From NCBI RefSeq assembly GCF_947259025.1, contig NZ_CAMYKO010000005.1, positions 620,001-684,000 of the forward strand: a stretch of DNA of 64,000 bases, in the 5' to 3' direction. This document shows, in pieces, positions 43,201 through 51,420 of the stretch. The notes beneath the pieces are model-generated. The model did not search any database. It was given only the letters and a program-made list of their open reading frames with translations, and was not told the DNA's origin. Numbering within the stretch: position 1 is the first letter of the stretch; every line of letters starts with the position of its first letter. Made by a program: the position numbers and the translations under genes. The stretch comes from an uncultured Methylophaga sp. (GTDB taxonomy: Bacteria > Pseudomonadota > Gammaproteobacteria > Nitrosococcales > Methylophagaceae).

Positions 43201-43383
43201 AGGGATTCGCGGATTGATGCGTTGCAATGTATCCAGTAAACGACCCGTGAGCAGTATCTGCTTGTAATCTTCTCGCTCTGGTGCTTCGCCATCATGGGCA
43301 ATATCATAGCCATTGGCATATTCATAGCCACCTTCACGGAACCAGCTGAGGCAGAGTTGTTCGAGTTGGTCTTCGTTAACCAC
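40210..43383 (-). CDS. hsdR: Type I restriction enzyme R subunit
   Basis: This 1057-residue protein has an N-terminal PD-(D/E)xK nuclease (RPDLVVFINGLPIAVIELKN), Walker A in WHTQGSGKSISMV, the DEAH box DEAHRSQYG, FTGTPI and a late helicase motif (QAIARVNRVFKDKPG). It translocates and cuts DNA lacking the host methyl mark, in complex with HsdM and HsdS. It starts with GTG behind AAGGAAG and overlaps the FRG gene by 8 bases. Full length. Confidence 0.96.
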   Translation of the reverse strand: MVNEDQLEQLCLSWFREGGYEYANGYDIAHDGEAPEREDYKQILLTGRLLDTLQRINPRIPVSTLEEQVVHVLSKPEHPALIQNNRIFQQYLLEGMPVGYTDKDGKKQSDHVQIIDFHNPDNNKFLVVNQFTVKGTKMNRRPDLVVFINGLPIAVIELKNLSDENAGIWEAYNQLQTYKDEISDLFVFNEALVISDGINARIGSLTANKERFLPWRTIKNENDKPLLEYELEKVVRGFFDRELLLEYIRYFVLFEQDGDTLIKKIAGYHQFHAVREAVRVTMIASHNSDKNLQETERATYGKEVVPGSRKAGVVWHTQGSGKSISMVCYAGMLLQQPEMHNPTLVVVTDRNDLDNQLFDNFVAAKMLLRQTPVQADSRDDLRELLESRQSGGIIFTTIQKFSLLNGEEYHPPLSQRSNIVVISDEAHRSQYGLKAVLDQKTGKYKFGYAKHLRDALPMASFIGFTGTPIATEDKDTRAVFGDYVSIYDIQDAVDDGATVPIYYESRLAKLDINQAEIQKLNDEVDEVMEDEEDVNAREKAKSKWATLEKLVGAEPRLKEIATDLVQHFEERNATIEGKGMIVAMSREICAHLYNDIIAIRPDWHSQKIDKGAIKVIMTASASDKPLLQAHTYSKVQKKRLEKRFKDPNDPLKLVIVRDMWLTGFDAPCAHTMYIDKPMRSHNLMQAIARVNRVFKDKPGGLVVDYIGIANELKSALKTYTDSQGKGNPTHLAAEAFSVLVEKVDVVRGMFQGFDYGDYETDATSLLIPAANHLLSLEEGKKRFLDSVLAITKAFALCGTLDEAQQYKKEIAFFSAVKAIITKATTVDSKRTEEQRNSALRQILDQAIISEGVDDIFKLAGLDKPNIGLLDDQFMDDVRNMKDRNFAVELLEKLLRDEIRSNARNNVVQEKNYSDRLLETLRKYRNRAIETAQVIEELIQMAKEFQNAMKRHEQLGLNEDEVAFYDALANNESAVRDLGDEVLKAIAHELAEKLRKSTTVDWQVRDSVRAKLRNIVRILLRRYKYPPDKSAEAIDLILEQAEVLSDTWSTAAYEGERT

Positions 43384-44680
43384 TCGAACTTCCTTTCTTT
43401 TCTTGCTCTTCGCTCATAGCCGCTGCTTTTTCAACAAGAGCCATAGCTGCTTCAGTAATATAGTTTTCATCAAATCCTATATTTCGAAGATTTCGCCGTG
43501 TGATATTTACTAATCGTGCTTTCTGTGAATCTCGGCTATACCAATCAACACCTGCTTTGTTATTAACAAAATCAACTGCTGATTGCGCGACTTTCTTCAA
43601 TTTATCGATATTTGCCTTTTGTTTTAACTCATCATTGATCAACATGGCTTCAATGAGCGGTTTTAAGTGCAATTCAGAGGTACCCAACTCGTGGTGTTTC
43701 CATATCTCTGATGTAGCTTCTTCTTTTGCAGGCTTTTCTTCCTCCACTTCTGTCTTTGATGGTGCTTTATTTTTCGAATTTATATATTCTCTGATCAAAT
43801 CGTTACAGTAACCTGAAGCCCCGATAAGATCGGGAAACAAACTTCCATGATGGATATTCATTTTACGAAGCTGTCGCAGACAATCTAGACGAATTTCTTT
43901 TGTATTCGGAATATGAATTTTGCAAATATACTTAGATACTTCTGAATGATCATTTATATTAATCTCTGATTCTTCTAATGCACGCAATAAAGCTGATTCC
44001 AATGTTTCGCCATATGGAGCAATCGTAAATAAACCCGCCTGATTAACCAATCTACCGTGATCGTCTTTTGAAGGCTCGACAAGTTTCGGATACCTTCTTT
44101 CCAGCGGACTAACTTCTGGATCATTATCGAGATCTTCAAGAAATGATTTATTTAGGATAAATATTGCACGACTGAAGTTAGTAGGTTTATCATCTTCATC
44201 CTTCCATGCATCAGGGTCTTCTTGTACAAACGCAAAAAAGAGGGCTACATAAGGCGCAAGTGTCCAATCAAGGAGAGGAGTAGCGAGACCATGATGCTGA
44301 CCTATGGCCCACAACTCTTCTTCTTCCTCATTTAACACACTATTGTCCGGCAACCTACCCCGAATAGACAATTTAAAATTCCGAAGCTGTTTTCTTGCTA
44401 TTTCTTCTTTAATAGCTCCTTTGTCCATCCTGTCGAGAGTCGGTTGTAGAGGCCATCTATAATGGTGCTGTCCACGAAACACATATTCATCACTATCATC
44501 ATCTGATCGATACTGCTTAACGACTTTATTAAAGTCTTCCCACGATTCAATCCTAGCTGAAGGTATTAAGAAATCTATGGTTTTATCGTAAATATCAAAT
44601 TCAGGCCAAACAGGAAGGTTTTCAAAATGTTTTTCCTCTCTTTTGATATTAAATTCTTCTTCCATTTGACTAAGCAACAT
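43376..44680 (-). CDS. FRG-domain protein embedded in the type I restriction operon
   Basis: This 434-residue protein has an FRG domain around residues 55-270 (EYVFRGQHHYRWPLQPTLDRM; WAIGQHHGLATPLLDWTLAPYVALFFAF). The C-terminal part is charged and probably helical, with a Lys/Glu-rich linker at about 305-325. FRG proteins are frequent in phage-defence loci but their biochemistry is poorly known. It overlaps hsdS by 11 bases and hsdR by 8, so all three are made together. The start at 44680 or an ATG five codons later is possible. Confidence 0.85.
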   Translation of the reverse strand: MLLSQMEEEFNIKREEKHFENLPVWPEFDIYDKTIDFLIPSARIESWEDFNKVVKQYRSDDDSDEYVFRGQHHYRWPLQPTLDRMDKGAIKEEIARKQLRNFKLSIRGRLPDNSVLNEEEEELWAIGQHHGLATPLLDWTLAPYVALFFAFVQEDPDAWKDEDDKPTNFSRAIFILNKSFLEDLDNDPEVSPLERRYPKLVEPSKDDHGRLVNQAGLFTIAPYGETLESALLRALEESEININDHSEVSKYICKIHIPNTKEIRLDCLRQLRKMNIHHGSLFPDLIGASGYCNDLIREYINSKNKAPSKTEVEEEKPAKEEATSEIWKHHELGTSELHLKPLIEAMLINDELKQKANIDKLKKVAQSAVDFVNNKAGVDWYSRDSQKARLVNITRRNLRNIGFDENYITEAAMALVEKAAAMSEEQEKKGSSSG

Positions 44681-45989
44681 CTTTAACTTCTAACTCACCA
44701 GAAATTAGTTTTGGAAGCACCGTATCCCTCAAGCTTTCTAAATTATTGTTTTCTTCGACACGCTCATTTATCAAATCAAACATTGATTTCACAATGCAAC
44801 TATACGTTTCTAATAAATCCTCAGAGGGTTTTGCGAACTTATATTCAGGAACAGCGGACTTCCCTAGATGCAAAACTGTCGTGCCTGTCGTGTATGATCT
44901 CGTATGTTGTTGAAATACCGCTGTTTTAGCCACTCCATATAAAAAATATTTGTGGGCATCCACTTCCGGTCTGACTACAGCGACATCAAGTGAAATAACT
45001 AGGTGCTCATAGTGCGAATCACTTATGACCATTGCCGGTTTTCCTATAACATCCGCAGCTTGTGTAACATCTGTATATGCGATTATTAGATCACCCGCGA
45101 AAACTTCCTGTTCAGGCTTGTATTTACCTGTATATTCCTTAAGTCCATCTAACCGGTACCCTCCCCCTCTATTAAATGATTTCAAAGTCACAAGTGCGGT
45201 ATTCGATTCAACAAGTTCTGAACTCTTATACGATTTTCCTTTTATTGTTTTTGCAAGATCTTGTACCTCTTTAATATTCCACCCCTTCGGTATTTCACCA
45301 AGTTCTGATCCTTCGAGTTCATCAGTAAAGAGTGCAGCAGTGGCGGTGAGTTGTTGGCGTTGAACCAGGCTTAGTGCGTCGAGTTGTTCGTCAGTTTTAC
45401 CGCTGATAGCGCGCATAGCGGCACGCTCTGGATCTTGGCCGTTTTGTTTGGCTTCTATTTTGGCTTTGACGGGTTCGAAGTCGACGAACCAGGATTTGAA
45501 GACGGCCTGGGCGATTTGTTCCAAGGTTTGGTTGATTTGGCGGTTGAGTTCGATTTTGTTATCGAACATCATTAATCGCTTACCAATTGAAGCCCTATCC
45601 TCAGATAATTCTGGTATCCGGATAGAAATTGAATTTAATGTTGCTTGATTCAATAGTGGCTGACCAGAGCCTGAGCGATAGTTGTTTAAATCCAATTTCA
45701 GTAATAAGAAATACCAAAACTCTGACTCCCCTTCATGCTTAGGCAGACCTAATATCGCATTATCAGTTACCCAACATTGACTGTAAGAGTGATAAACACT
45801 GCCGCAATAAGACCCGACACGTCCAATAATCAAGCAATTATCAGGAGCATTTGATTCTTCAGAGTAACCAATAATCCCATTTGAACCATAAACAGGTATA
45901 GAGGCATCATCGCTTCTTTCGGGTGAAGACCTACCATTCTTGAAATCGATGAACTTTCCCAAAGAAGTTTCGATCCAATCAGAACTCAT
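44670..45989 (-). CDS. hsdS: Type I restriction-modification specificity subunit S
   Basis: This 439-residue protein has two target recognition domains (about 1-150 and 220-400), each followed by a conserved helical spacer (FDNKIELNRQINQTLEQIAQAVFKSWFVDFEPV; MFDLINERVEENNNLESLRDTVLPKLISGEL). Each recognises half of a split DNA target. The start at 45989 overlaps the hsdM end by 11 bases; further in-frame codons upstream lie inside hsdM. Confidence 0.94.
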   Translation of the reverse strand: MSSDWIETSLGKFIDFKNGRSSPERSDDASIPVYGSNGIIGYSEESNAPDNCLIIGRVGSYCGSVYHSYSQCWVTDNAILGLPKHEGESEFWYFLLLKLDLNNYRSGSGQPLLNQATLNSISIRIPELSEDRASIGKRLMMFDNKIELNRQINQTLEQIAQAVFKSWFVDFEPVKAKIEAKQNGQDPERAAMRAISGKTDEQLDALSLVQRQQLTATAALFTDELEGSELGEIPKGWNIKEVQDLAKTIKGKSYKSSELVESNTALVTLKSFNRGGGYRLDGLKEYTGKYKPEQEVFAGDLIIAYTDVTQAADVIGKPAMVISDSHYEHLVISLDVAVVRPEVDAHKYFLYGVAKTAVFQQHTRSYTTGTTVLHLGKSAVPEYKFAKPSEDLLETYSCIVKSMFDLINERVEENNNLESLRDTVLPKLISGELEVKDVA

Positions 45990-47619
45990 AACCCAACCCC
46001 AACAAGTTCTTTTTAATCTCGGCTTCCAGTTTGTCGCTTTGTTCAAACTGTTCTTTTAGCTGTGCGGTGAGACGCGTCATTTTTTCTGCGAAGGGTTCGC
46101 CATCGCCTTCCTCTTCGGCGGCACCGACGTAGCGGCCGGGGGTGAGGACGTAGTCATGTTTTTTAATCTCTTCTAGTGTTGCTGAACTGCAATAGCCTGG
46201 TACGTCTTCGTAACTCTCACCTGTTTTCCAGTTATGGAAAGTGTCTGAGATCGTTTTTATATCATCTGGCGTGAAGTCGCGCAGGACGCGGTCTTTCATG
46301 TAACCCAAGTTGCGGGCGTCGATGAAGAGGACTTTGTTGGTTCTATCTGCCAATCCGTTGTGTGCCTTTTTGTTTTTAGTAAGGAACCAGATGCAGGCGG
46401 GGATTTGGGTGTTGGTAAACAATTGGCCAGGAAGCGCAACCATACATTCGACGCGGTCTTCTTCTAACAGGCGTTTGCGTATTTCGCCTTCGTTGTTGGT
46501 GTTGGAACTCATGGAGCCGTTAGCGAGTAGCAGGCCCATGCTGCCATTGGGCGCTAGATGGTAGAGCATGTGTTGCATCCAGGCGAAGTTGGCATTGCCT
46601 GTGGGTGGGGTGCCGTATTGCCAGCGGGGGTCGTCGTCTTTGACGCCGGTGTTCCACTCTTTCATGTTGAAGGGTGGATTGGCCATGACGAAATCGGCAC
46701 GCAAGTCGGGGTGTTTGTCATTGCTGAAGGTGTTGGCCGGTTCGCCGCCAAAGTTGAAGTCGATACCGCGGATGGCCATGTTCATAGCTGCCAGACGCCA
46801 AGTGGTGGGGTTGGATTCCTGGCCGTAAACAGAGATGTTGCCCAGTTTGCCTTCGTGTTCCTCTATGAATTTTTCACTGGAGACGAAGAATCCGCCGGAA
46901 CCCATGGCGGGGTCGTAGACGCGCCCTTTGTAGGGTTGCAGCATTTCGACGATGAGGGTGACGATGGCCTTGGGGGTGTAATACTGGCCACCCTTTTTAC
47001 CTTCACTCAGTGCGAACTGGCCGAGGAAGTATTCGTACACATGTCCGAGTATGTCTTTGGCGTGCAGTGTTTTGTGGTGGAACGGGATCTCGGCGATTTT
47101 ATCAATGAGCTGGCCGAGTATGCTGGGGTCAATCTGACGACGTGCGTAGTTTTTATCGAGCACATTTTTGAGTTTAGGGTTTTCCTTTTCGATTTCTTCT
47201 AGAGCATCATCAATGAGTTTGCCAATGCTGCTGAATTTGTAGGTAACCTTTTTCCCATTCTTAACTTCAATTTCAGTGCCTGGCGCAACCTTGGCATTGT
47301 TTTGCAGATTTTCCCATCGAGCTAATGCAGGCACCCAGAAGACGTTTTTCTCAGTGTAGTAATCACGAATTTCCAGTTCTGCTTCGGCCATGTCCTGAAC
47401 ATCATCACCCAGGTAGTAATCATTATCTGGGTCTTTGAAATCTGCTCGCAGCTGTTCGCGGCGCTCTTTGAAAGCATCAGAAACGTATTTAAGGAAAATA
47501 AGACCAAGTACTACGTGCTTATATTCAGCGGCGTCGATGTTTGATCGAAGCCGGTCAGCAGCATTCCAGAGTTTTTTATCGAGTTCGTTTAGGAATTGTT
47601 GTTCTTCTGAATTAACCAT
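45979..47619 (-). CDS. hsdM: Type I restriction-modification methyltransferase subunit M
   Basis: This 546-residue N6-adenine methyltransferase has the HsdM N-terminal helical domain, the S-adenosylmethionine motif DPAMGSGGFFVSSEK and the catalytic ANPPFNMKEW. It modifies host DNA with HsdS. It is the first gene of hsdM-hsdS-FRG-hsdR. The ATG at 47619 has a weak AGAAAAAG before it, and 18 bases separate it from the NucS-like gene upstream. Confidence 0.96.
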   Translation of the reverse strand: MVNSEEQQFLNELDKKLWNAADRLRSNIDAAEYKHVVLGLIFLKYVSDAFKERREQLRADFKDPDNDYYLGDDVQDMAEAELEIRDYYTEKNVFWVPALARWENLQNNAKVAPGTEIEVKNGKKVTYKFSSIGKLIDDALEEIEKENPKLKNVLDKNYARRQIDPSILGQLIDKIAEIPFHHKTLHAKDILGHVYEYFLGQFALSEGKKGGQYYTPKAIVTLIVEMLQPYKGRVYDPAMGSGGFFVSSEKFIEEHEGKLGNISVYGQESNPTTWRLAAMNMAIRGIDFNFGGEPANTFSNDKHPDLRADFVMANPPFNMKEWNTGVKDDDPRWQYGTPPTGNANFAWMQHMLYHLAPNGSMGLLLANGSMSSNTNNEGEIRKRLLEEDRVECMVALPGQLFTNTQIPACIWFLTKNKKAHNGLADRTNKVLFIDARNLGYMKDRVLRDFTPDDIKTISDTFHNWKTGESYEDVPGYCSSATLEEIKKHDYVLTPGRYVGAAEEEGDGEPFAEKMTRLTAQLKEQFEQSDKLEAEIKKNLLGLGYEF

Positions 47620-47637
47620 ATCTTTTTCTGTAATTGT

Positions 47638-48573
47638 TTATGTTTGGTGCAAGCAAAAACTAACTTGGTATCGATAAAAATCAATATTCGGTGCAACGCT
47701 CAATGCTCGCTTGAGTCTGAGATCGTCTTCGAGGGCAATAATAACCCCTTTTACTGTTTGATGAGTTTCGGCTAGCTCATCTTGCACGTATCCCATATAC
47801 CGTTGTACCTGGCCAACGACAACATCACTCGCCCTGCCCTTTTTCAGTTCAACCACCAGCAGGGTATTTTGGTCTTTGCTAATAGCCAGAATATCTATAG
47901 GCCCGGTATCAGAGGGATATTGCTGACCCACTATTTCACCATCTTCTGTGAAAATATCGTAGTACTTACCCAGCTCTGTGTATTTCCAATTGACGACGAG
48001 GAAGTCTTCTAGATGCTTTTCTAATGCAAAGACAGATGGGTCTTCGACATCTTCGTTCGTATGAATTAAAGCTGGAGGTTGTTTACCCTCGATAAGTAGA
48101 TCGATCTCTTCAGCATATTTAGTAATGTTGCTGACGGTGCCAATGGAACCTGCAGAGTTTTTGAGATGCTGGCTCATGTCGTCCTTCAATAAGCGACCTT
48201 CGTACCAGTTTATTTTTCGCCGATGTTGGAGAGGACCATCGGCATGATAGTAGTAATCAGAAGCCACTTCACCGACATAGTAGCCACCAGCACCATCAGG
48301 ACATAATATTATGTCGCCTTTAAGCATACCCTTACATACCGTGTGCAACATGCCGCAAGCTAAACCTGCTGCTACCCTGCTCTTACCGGGGTTGGCTTCT
48401 AAGTAAATAGGTATGAATTGATGATTAAATGTCTTCCACTCGTCTGGAAGATGGTTGGTCAGGTCTTGATGGATGCCCCAATCGGCCCCGATGAAACCCT
48501 GCTCTCGACATTCCTGAGTGTGTACTGATTTCGCACCAGCAAAGATTCGATAATAGTTCCTTATTGTTTTCAT
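47638..48573 (-). CDS. NucS/DUF91-like endonuclease-domain protein
   Basis: This 311-residue protein has a C-terminal PD-(D/E)xK fold of the NucS type (PIDILAISKDQNTLLVVELKKGRASDVVVGQVQRYMGYV; D, ExK seen). The N-terminal half (about 1-150) contains GDIILCPDGAGGYYVGEVASDYYYH, a beta-rich part that may be a PUA/EVE-like reader of modified bases. It lies 18 bases upstream of hsdM in the same direction, so it likely belongs to the restriction operon. AGGA precedes the ATG. Confidence 0.75.
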   Translation of the reverse strand: MKTIRNYYRIFAGAKSVHTQECREQGFIGADWGIHQDLTNHLPDEWKTFNHQFIPIYLEANPGKSRVAAGLACGMLHTVCKGMLKGDIILCPDGAGGYYVGEVASDYYYHADGPLQHRRKINWYEGRLLKDDMSQHLKNSAGSIGTVSNITKYAEEIDLLIEGKQPPALIHTNEDVEDPSVFALEKHLEDFLVVNWKYTELGKYYDIFTEDGEIVGQQYPSDTGPIDILAISKDQNTLLVVELKKGRASDVVVGQVQRYMGYVQDELAETHQTVKGVIIALEDDLRLKRALSVAPNIDFYRYQVSFCLHQT

Positions 48574-48802
48574 TTGCGTCCTGCGTTTATTCCTATCTTT
48601 TCTGATGCAGTTTAGAACAATACAACTTGGATTCTGACTATGTAATTTTGCATTGTCTAAGTTGTGCCTAATATGATTTTTTATCTCTCAAGAATATTCT
48701 AACAATACCCATGATGGTGAAAAAATGGTTTTATTCATACAATTCGTACAGTGCTGAATTGATCGTTAAAGCCACTCAAAGCTGTTCATAATTACAAGGG
48801 AA

Positions 48803-48808
48803 TTGTTG
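48803..48808 (+). other. Alternative TTG codons ahead of the HNH gene start
   Basis: Two in-frame TTG codons precede the ATG at 48809. AAGGGA lies at the right distance for the ATG, so that start is annotated. Confidence 0.4.
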
Positions 48809-49600
48809 ATGTCCAAGAACTGGGAATACGCAGCTAGTCTATTATGGCCTATCTTAACTACAGCAGCTAAAGACAGAAGAAAGCCAATTTATAAAGAGCT
48901 CGCGCCATTAATAAATACAAATCCACTCAGTGTAGGTAATGCCCTAGAACCCATCCAAGCTTATTGTATGGAGTACAAATTACCTCCTCTATCAGCCATA
49001 GTTGTTGGTAAAAACACTGGTTTACCTGGTGGAGGATTTATAGCCTGGGATATTGAGGACATCGATTCAGCTTTCGAGAAGGTTTTTAATCACCCTTGGG
49101 AAACGGTTCAAAATCCATTTTTTGGTTTTACAGAACATGACTCTATAGAAACATTGTCCAACGAGATTATAAACAATCCAAATAAAGCTAAAGAAATCTA
49201 TACAAAAGTAAAAGTTAGAGGAACAGCGCAACATATTTTTCGCGAAACACTGCTAAAAGCGTACGAGAGTAGATGTGCAATTTGTGGCTTTAGCTTCAAG
49301 CAGGCACTAGAAGCAGCGCATATTGTTCCTTGGTCAAAGGCGAAGCCTGAAGAACGAATCTCACCAAGTAATGGTGTTTTACTCTGTTCAAATCATCACA
49401 AGCTTTTTGATGAAGGAATAATCCAAATAACGAATCAGCTGCAGGTGCATCATCCTAAGAAACAGAGCCACTACAGCAAAGCTGATATAGCTGCTACTGT
49501 TGTTCTTGATACTAAGTCCTTGCAACTTCCAAAGAACATAAATTTATGGCCTTCTCTTCATTTAATAAATAGAAGAAATCAGACATATCAGAAACAATAG
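48809..49600 (+). CDS. HNH endonuclease-domain protein
   Basis: This 263-residue protein has an HNH nuclease near residues 155-215: CAICG, then EAAHIVPWSKA, SNGVLLCSNHHKLFDEG. The N-terminal 130 residues have no recognised domain but resemble partners in HNH restriction proteins (LLWPILTTAAKDRRKPIYKEL). It is divergent from the restriction operon. It likely cuts DNA, perhaps invading or modified DNA. The region is markedly AT-rich. Confidence 0.85.
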   Translation: MSKNWEYAASLLWPILTTAAKDRRKPIYKELAPLINTNPLSVGNALEPIQAYCMEYKLPPLSAIVVGKNTGLPGGGFIAWDIEDIDSAFEKVFNHPWETVQNPFFGFTEHDSIETLSNEIINNPNKAKEIYTKVKVRGTAQHIFRETLLKAYESRCAICGFSFKQALEAAHIVPWSKAKPEERISPSNGVLLCSNHHKLFDEGIIQITNQLQVHHPKKQSHYSKADIAATVVLDTKSLQLPKNINLWPSLHLINRRNQTYQKQ

Positions 49601-49669
49601 ATGGGTTAATTTAATCCAGACTCAATTAGGCCAATCACTAAAATTTAAGCGTACTTGTAAGAGAAAAAC

Positions 49670-50212
49670 ATGGAAGAATTTAAAAGCTTAGACAAGCTAA
49701 CAGAGATGGATGAGAAACACAGATTAGTAGGTGCTATATCTGGGTCAATCCCCATGTTAGAAGAAATGCATAATTATCTAGGAAATGAGCTCCTCAATTG
49801 TCAGGTTCCAGATGACATAAAAGGCCAATTCAATGTGGCAAAGAATATGGCGATCTACTCATATTTTTTCTATGCACTAGCTCCTGAGGTTCACCTCAAA
49901 ACATATACGATTATCGAACAGGCCCTAAGGATTAAGGTAAACCCTAAAAGACCAATGATGCTGAGAGTTCTCATAAATCATGCTCTCTCACAGCGTTGGA
50001 TAACTGACGCTGGATTTCGCCACTTGAGTAACCCAAGCTCCAGTAATACCTGGTGCAAGTCCATGTCTGATGTCATAGCAGACCTCAGAAACTCAATGGC
50101 TCATGGTTCTTCACTGTTGGTTGGCGACTGTTTGCATCATGTTTCGGTTTGCGCTGATTTTATAAATCAGTTATTTCCACCCATTAAAACGCGCAACAAT
50201 GCGAGTAATTAA
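49670..50212 (+). CDS. HEPN-like protein
   Basis: This 180-residue, mostly helical protein has LRNSMAHGSSLL near residue 145, which matches the R-x4-H motif of HEPN ribonucleases. Such domains often serve as toxins or effectors in abortive infection. No nucleotidyltransferase partner lies beside it. It starts 69 bases after the HNH gene in the same direction. Function is inferred from the motif and place. Confidence 0.6.
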   Translation: MEEFKSLDKLTEMDEKHRLVGAISGSIPMLEEMHNYLGNELLNCQVPDDIKGQFNVAKNMAIYSYFFYALAPEVHLKTYTIIEQALRIKVNPKRPMMLRVLINHALSQRWITDAGFRHLSNPSSSNTWCKSMSDVIADLRNSMAHGSSLLVGDCLHHVSVCADFINQLFPPIKTRNNASN

Positions 50213-50252
50213 ACGAAAAGCTAACTACCACCTCTTCGACAACAGGTAACGA

Positions 50253-50714
50253 ATGAAAAACATCGACGTGCTTAGAGAAGATTTTGCTCAAACCCTCGAG
50301 TTTATTGATAAGTGTGATGAACACATTTTCAAAATTAAGAACTGGGCCCTCCTGACTTCATCAGCGGTGATTGCTTTCTCAATAACTCAAGACCATGATG
50401 CTATTGCCTTGGCTAACTTGGCGCTGCTTTTAGCGTTTGTATATTTAGAACTTATCTATAAATCATTTCAGGACAGCGCTATCAGTCATAGTACCGATAT
50501 TTCGGTTCGGATCGACAAGTATTTATTAGAGCCCCACGCAGAAGATTTGCTTGTTGGTTATGAGCATAGCTTCGGTAGAAAACTGGTATATCCTTCAGTC
50601 CACAGAGTATTCGGGATCATCAAAAATCGTAACCGATGGCACATACTTAATTTTTATAGTTTGCTAGCTATATTCTCTGTAGGTGCATTTTTTATCGGGA
50701 TTCTTGTCTCTTAA
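50253..50714 (+). CDS. Small membrane protein with three hydrophobic segments
   Basis: This 153-residue protein has an N-terminal helix, two adjacent membrane segments (about 32-48 and 50-69), a soluble stretch and a C-terminal membrane helix (about 132-152). No family is recognised; the layout is like small membrane effectors of defence loci (SLATT-type). It follows the HEPN gene by 40 bases, so they likely form a pair. Confidence 0.6.
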   Translation: MKNIDVLREDFAQTLEFIDKCDEHIFKIKNWALLTSSAVIAFSITQDHDAIALANLALLLAFVYLELIYKSFQDSAISHSTDISVRIDKYLLEPHAEDLLVGYEHSFGRKLVYPSVHRVFGIIKNRNRWHILNFYSLLAIFSVGAFFIGILVS

Positions 50715-51021
50715 CAGCAAATTAAATTTATGCATACAGCTAAAGGTGGCACATAAGGTCCTGAAAGAGTAAGTAGCTCAGAATTCGTTACTGGAAAACG
50801 CCGAACTCATGTCGCTCTAGTCTTTCCACAAGAAGATACAGGCGAAATAAAAACCTCCTGAAGGTGGTTTGCTGTTCAATTTGGTGGAGTCGGCGAGAGA
50901 TATTGTGGCTTTGCCACACACCCTTCGGGCCAACGGCATAAATGCCGATATTCAATACAATCCTCGATTGTGTTGTCGAAACCCGCTACACGGCTTCGTT
51001 ATTCCCACAATCTTCAAACAT
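50715..51021. other. Scar region between the island cargo and the ssrA site
   Basis: No gene is supported here. It contains a decayed third copy of the ssrA 3' end at 50846-50895 and, after it, about 125 bases with short ssrA-like fragments such as a GGTTTCGA stretch on the minus strand. It looks like what is left of an earlier insertion. Confidence 0.5.
50846..50895. repeat. Degenerate middle copy of the ssrA 3' end
   Basis: It keeps AAAAACC, GAAGGTGGTTT, CTGTTC, TTGGTGGAG and CGGCG in the same order and spacing as the full copies at 39760 and 51022, with scattered mismatches and one inserted base. Confidence 0.65.
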
Positions 51022-51069
51022 AAAAAAACCACCCGAAGGTGGTTTTCTGTTCGATTGGTGGAGGCGGCG
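51022..51069. repeat. Attachment-site copy at ssrA (attR-like), including the ssrA terminator
   Basis: It holds the minus-strand ssrA terminator (AAACCACC-TTCG-GGTGGTTT with a T run) and the last 14 bases of ssrA. This copy is joined to the intact tmRNA gene. Confidence 0.85.
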
Positions 51070-51420
51070 GGAATCGAACCCGCGTCCGCAGATCCTCCGC
51101 CCTTGGATCTACATGCTTATTCCATCTTTTGATTTAACTGGCTGCAACCCGATGGACAGGGCAAACAGACAGCGAGCTAGTCAAAGTTTTAGTCTCTTCG
51201 CACCTAGCTTACGTCGAGACGATCTTGTGTGAGTCGACGCCCGATACCAGTCGCACAAGCACGGGTCTGGTCGGACGGCATTTGCTGGTTATTAAGCAGC
51301 TAGTGCGTAGTTGTTATCGTTAGCAACTATTTTAATTTTCCAGTCTGTTTTACGAGAAGAACTGAAATACTCGGCATGCACCTCAGGTTTCGCGACCCCC
51401 GTCGAAGCCAAGTCGCCCCC
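51056..51420 (-). ncRNA. ssrA: Transfer-messenger RNA
   Basis: The 5' end GGGGGCGACTTGGCTTCGAC and the 3' end TTCGATTCCCGCCGCCTCCACCA (split here by its known tRNA-like pairing) form the alanyl tRNA-like domain. The tag frame starts at about 51324 and encodes ANDNNYALAA followed by two TAA stops (51289-51294), close to the E. coli tag. It rescues stalled ribosomes with SmpB, whose gene lies 370 bases away on the same strand. Length is about 365 bases and CCA is encoded. Confidence 0.97.

Larger units (their letters stand above)
39760..51069. mobile_element. Genomic island inserted at the ssrA 3' end, restriction and defence cargo
   Basis: The segment lies between two 48-bp direct repeats matching at 46 positions. 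The right copy covers the ssrA terminator and the last 14 bases of ssrA; the left lies beyond the restriction genes. The interior is visibly richer in A/T than its flanks and holds hsdMS, an FRG gene, hsdR, a NucS-like nuclease, HNH, HEPN and membrane proteins. tmRNA genes are common targets of tyrosine recombinases. No integrase is present, so the element is probably immobile now. Confidence 0.78.

Noticed and set aside
46558-47202. 214-codon plus-strand frame antisense to hsdM
   Set aside because: Shadow of hsdM with biased composition.
51056-51130. tRNA-like sequence ending in encoded CCA
   Set aside because: It is the tRNA-like domain of tmRNA, not a separate tRNA gene.
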